Assembly (NCBI GenBank): GCA_020852775.1
Contig: JADZAD010000152.1
Location: 1 to 7,206, forward strand
Reading direction: 5' to 3'
From: Anaerolineae bacterium
GTDB lineage: Bacteria; Chloroflexota; Anaerolineae; Aggregatilineales; UBA3940
Length of the DNA stretch: 7,206 bases
Within the stretch, counting starts at the first letter, position 1, and each line of letters begins with the position of its first letter. Both the position numbers and the translations under genes were made by a program. Under the pieces are notes generated by a model, which saw nothing but the letters and a program-made list of their open reading frames with translations, was not told the DNA's origin and searched no databases. Below, one piece after another: positions 4,719 to 7,206 of the stretch.

Positions 4719-7025
4719 ATGAGTGTCCACAACCCGATAGAGCCCATTCCCTCTGCCCACAGGTTTATCACCCGTATCCGCGCCCGCTTCACCCCGTTCG
4801 GGGCCTTCGCGCTGCTGTATGCGGCGCTGGTGCTGATCTTCCTGCGGGTGGCGCTCCTGCCCCCGGTGGGGCAGGCGGTCGGCGGGCTGGACGTGCGTGC
4901 CCTGTTCCACCCCTGGCTGCTGACGGCGCGCGCGGCGATCCTCTCCGGGCGGCTGCCCCTGTGGGACGATATGCAGTTCGGCGGCTACCCCTTCCTGAGC
5001 AACCCGCAGGTCGGGCTGTTCTATCCACCCACGTGGCTGGCGATCCTGCTGCCGGTCGAGGCAGGTATCGGCTGGTATCTCGCGCTGCATTTGTGGCTGG
5101 CCGGGCTTGGCATGTACCTGCTGATCCGCGAACTGGGTGGGGGTGACGGCGGGGCGCTGCTGGCGGGGCTGGCCTACGGGTTGAGCGGCTTCATGGCCGT
5201 CCGCATCTTCGCCGGGCACATCGGCCTGATCGCCACGGACACATGGCTGCCGTGGCTGCTACTTAGCACGGCCTGGGCCATGCGCCGCGCCTCGATCCCG
5301 GTGGCGCTGGTCGCGGGGGTACCGCTGGCGCTGGCGATCCTCGCCGGGCATACAACCTCCCTGCTGTATATCGGGCTGGCCTGGGCGGTATTCATCATCT
5401 ATCTCGCCCTGACGGCTCCGGGGGCTGCCGGTCCCCGCATGGCGCTCATCATCCGGCAGGTAGCGCTGATGAGCGCCATCGGGCTGGCCCTGAGCGGGGT
5501 TCAACTGGCGCTGCTGGTCGAGTTCAGCCTGGTCTCGACCCGCGCAAGCACCCCCTCACTGGCCTTCGCTACTGATTTCTCGATGCCCCCCGCGCACCTG
5601 ATCACCCTGCTGATCCCGGAGTTTTTCGGCGAGCCGACGCGCTCGGGCTACTGGAGCGTGCCGAATTTCGAGGAGCTGACCTATTACGCGGGCGCGCTGC
5701 CCGTGCTCGCCCTGCTCTTCTCCCTGCGCCGCCCGAAGCCCGTCACCTGGCTGGCGCTGGCGCTTACGGCACTTGGCGCGCTGCTGGCGCTGGGGAGCTA
5801 CAGCTTCCTCTACGAGTGGTTCTACACCCTGCTGCCGCCTTTCCGGCTGGCGCGCGCGCCCGGGCGGGCTGCCTTCCTGATCGTGCTGGCGCTGTGCCTC
5901 GCGCTGGGCACGGTGGCCGATCAGGCCAGTGAGGATCAGCCGCGCAGCCGTTTCGCACCATTCACACTGATCGGGTATGTGATGATGGTGGCCGCAGGGT
6001 TGGCCGCTACCGGTGCGGCCTTTGCCGCCGTACACCCCAGCGATACCAGCGGACGCCTGTGGACGCAGATCGGTGGCTGGTCGCTGGCACTGCTCTTCGG
6101 CGGCACGGGTGGGTGGCTGCTCTGGCGGCTGCTTGAAGCACCTGCTGCGAAGCGTGTCGCCCTGATCGCCGGGCTGGCGCTGGTGCTGGTCGCGGATCTG
6201 TGGACGTTTGGCTGGAAGCTGATCCGGGTGGACGAAGTCGGGCCGATCCCGATGTGGACGGAAGCAAAGTCGATCCTTGGAAACGAGGTTGAAGGGCGTG
6301 TGCTGCCGTGGGGGGTGCTGATCTTCTTCCAGAACGATGCCGGGCAGGTCGGGCTGAAGAGCGTCTTCGGCTATAACGCGCTGGAGATCGCCGCGAACCA
6401 GGCCTTCGCCGCCTCGGTCGCCGATCCGCGCTCAACCGCTTATGACATCCTGGGTGCGCGTTACGTCGTCAGCGGCAATGTACTGGAGCCCGCGCTGCTC
6501 GAAGGCGAGCGCGCCCTGCGGCTGATCGGGGAGACCGGTTCGGCGCATGTGTATGAACGTGGCCGCGTGCTGCCTGTCGCCCGGCTGGTGACACGCTATG
6601 AGGCCATCACCGATGACGAGGCCGCGACCGCGCGCGTCCATGCTCCAGATTTCGATCCGGCGACGACCGTGATTCTTGAGCGTGAGCCGGGATGCACCCC
6701 CTCCGGGACGGCTGGCACGGCCCGCGTGATCGAGGAGAGGCCGGGGTTCTGGCGAATCGAAACCGAGAGTGACGGCCCGGCGCTGCTGATCCTGAGCGAG
6801 ACGGCCTACCCCGGCTGGCAGGCAACGCTCAACGGGACGAAGGCAGAAATCATGACCGCCTACACCGCGATCCGCGCGGTATGCGTCCCGGCTGGTGCGT
6901 CTGAAGTCGTGATGCGCTATGACCCGGCCAGTCTGAAGATCGGCGCGGGGATCAGCCTGCTGGCGTTGGCCGGCCTGAGCGCCGCGGCGTTCAGCCTGCA
7001 GCGCGTCGGGGCGGCGTCAGAGTGA
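4719..7025 (+). CDS. YfhO-family multi-spanning membrane protein (GT-C-like)
   Basis: The 768-aa protein has about 14 hydrophobic spans and one large extracytoplasmic C-terminal domain. After span 1 (26-47) the outer loop carries D58, GRLPLWDD (77-84), FGGYP (87-91) and VGLFYPPTW (98-106). This is the 'GxxPLWn...fGGxP...fYPp' signature of YfhO proteins and related GT-C enzymes, with D58 the likely catalytic-position acid. A later loop has PPAHLITLLIPEFFGE, another family landmark. The soluble part (about 505-735) includes YDILGARYVVSG and the terminal beta module with AYPGW (696-700), then a VPAG turn, and one last span (about 741-760). Bacillus and Listeria YfhO homologues transfer sugars from undecaprenyl-phosphate to envelope polymers such as lipoteichoic acid; the acceptor here is unknown. 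No CsbB-like or GtcA-like partner is in the window. ATG 4719 is preferred, with GGTAG 8 bases upstream; GTG 4713 (adding MP) has that site too close. Its own promoter and a candidate terminator suggest a single-gene unit. Confidence 0.88.
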   Translation: MSVHNPIEPIPSAHRFITRIRARFTPFGAFALLYAALVLIFLRVALLPPVGQAVGGLDVRALFHPWLLTARAAILSGRLPLWDDMQFGGYPFLSNPQVGLFYPPTWLAILLPVEAGIGWYLALHLWLAGLGMYLLIRELGGGDGGALLAGLAYGLSGFMAVRIFAGHIGLIATDTWLPWLLLSTAWAMRRASIPVALVAGVPLALAILAGHTTSLLYIGLAWAVFIIYLALTAPGAAGPRMALIIRQVALMSAIGLALSGVQLALLVEFSLVSTRASTPSLAFATDFSMPPAHLITLLIPEFFGEPTRSGYWSVPNFEELTYYAGALPVLALLFSLRRPKPVTWLALALTALGALLALGSYSFLYEWFYTLLPPFRLARAPGRAAFLIVLALCLALGTVADQASEDQPRSRFAPFTLIGYVMMVAAGLAATGAAFAAVHPSDTSGRLWTQIGGWSLALLFGGTGGWLLWRLLEAPAAKRVALIAGLALVLVADLWTFGWKLIRVDEVGPIPMWTEAKSILGNEVEGRVLPWGVLIFFQNDAGQVGLKSVFGYNALEIAANQAFAASVADPRSTAYDILGARYVVSGNVLEPALLEGERALRLIGETGSAHVYERGRVLPVARLVTRYEAITDDEAATARVHAPDFDPATTVILEREPGCTPSGTAGTARVIEERPGFWRIETESDGPALLILSETAYPGWQATLNGTKAEIMTAYTAIRAVCVPAGASEVVMRYDPASLKIGAGISLLALAGLSAAAFSLQRVGAASE

Positions 7026-7026
7026 C

Positions 7027-7051
7027 GTTCCGCGCCGGAACTGCTGCTTTA
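7027..7051 (+). terminator. Possible weak intrinsic terminator after the YfhO-family gene
   Basis: GTTCCG, loop CGC, CGGAAC forms a perfect six-bp stem (7027-7032 with 7036-7041) starting one base after the stop codon. The following TGCTGCTTTAT is only a poor U-tract. A second GC-rich hairpin (GCGCC with GGCGC, around 7060-7075) has no U-tract. Termination is plausible, not certain. Confidence 0.35.
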
Positions 7052-7113
7052 TAGCTCCTGCGCCGCCGCGGGCGCTGTCTGTATGATCAGATCAGGCCGA
7101 GCTGCACACAAGA

Positions 7114-7122
7114 TGGTATAAT
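7114..7122 (+). promoter_or_regulatory. Extended -10 promoter of the right-edge gene
   Basis: TGGTATAAT, the same nine bases as at 4674-4682, with TATAAT at 7117-7122 and no convincing -35 box. The predicted start is near 7129, about 36 bases before ATG 7165. An AT-rich inverted repeat begins inside the -10 box. Confidence 0.6.
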
Positions 7123-7144
7123 AAAGAGAGTTTTCTTCTTTATT
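7120..7144. repeat. AT-rich inverted repeat over the -10 and start region
   Basis: AATAAAGA (7120-7127) and TCTTTATT (7137-7144) are exact eight-base reverse complements around a nine-base centre. The left arm covers the end of the -10 box, and the right arm lies in the early leader. An operator that blocks the promoter is the simplest reading. A weak leader hairpin is the alternative. Confidence 0.5.
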
Positions 7145-7164
7145 GTCAGTGAGAGAGCATCATT

Positions 7165-7206
7165 ATGACCGAAACCCCCGGCCCGCTTGACGTGCAGGCC
7201 ATCCGC
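7165..7206 (+). CDS. N-terminus of an unidentified protein (partial, cut by window edge)
   Basis: ATG 7165 opens a frame of 14 codons, MTETPGPLDVQAIR, running in frame to the last base. A promoter about 40 bases upstream and a GAGAGAG ribosome site (7151-7157), 7 bases before the ATG, support a real start. Fourteen residues cannot prove a family. The 'LDVQAIR' stretch resembles the opening of class V aminotransferase-fold enzymes such as SufS-type cysteine desulfurases ('DVxxIRxxFP'), but this is a weak hint only. Confidence 0.6.
   Translation, partial: MTETPGPLDVQAIR

Noticed and set aside
4509..6035. Minus-strand open frames (4509-5219, 5556-6035) under the YfhO-family gene
   Set aside because: Gln/Arg/Pro/Gly-rich shadows of the plus-strand gene. 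No ribosome sites or recognisable motifs.

Overview
This is a GC-rich bacterial chromosomal segment with two divergent gene blocks, probably from a member of the Chloroflexota (Anaerolineae-like). That placement is an inference. It rests on the mix of families: a secreted CARDB-type protein with Thr/Pro linkers, a Yip1-family membrane protein next to a MacB/LolD-type ATPase, a GT87-like membrane protein, and a large YfhO-family protein. TATAAT-type promoters sit between the GC-rich genes. No rRNA, tRNA, CRISPR array, transposase or phage gene was seen.

Left block (1-2643, minus strand): three genes read leftward as one tight operon. In order they are a Yip1-family polytopic membrane protein (2643 to 1882), an ABC ATPase of the MacB/LolD class (1866 to 1135), and a secreted protein with a signal peptide and two CARDB-like Ig-fold repeats (1138 leftward, running off the window). 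The last two genes overlap by ATGA. The ATPase has no membrane partner among the visible genes except possibly the Yip1 protein. A MacB/FtsX-type permease is the obvious candidate just beyond position 1.

Divergent control region (2644-2941): this holds a good minus-strand promoter (TTGCCA, 18-base spacer, TATGAT) and a plus-strand promoter (TTGCCC, 16-base spacer, TATAAT). Between and over them lies a perfect 28-bp direct repeat (two copies, 47-bp period). The first copy ends in a 19-bp near-palindrome, and the second copy supplies the spacer of the plus promoter. It looks like an operator region.

Right block (2942-7206, plus strand): a YfcE/MJ0936-like metallophosphoesterase comes first, then a small GT87-like integral membrane protein, then a large YfhO-family membrane protein (about 768 aa), and finally the first 14 codons of a gene that continues past the window. 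The YfhO gene and the last gene each have their own TGGTATAAT extended -10 element. Each of those elements is enclosed or overlapped by an inverted repeat.

Functionally the window suggests cell-envelope work: export or surface assembly on the left, and lipid-linked sugar transfer (two GT-C-like proteins) on the right. The phosphoesterase has no clear link to either. I see no convincing new multi-gene defence or mobile system. The most unusual material is the regulatory DNA between genes and the Yip1-ATPase-CARDB operon.
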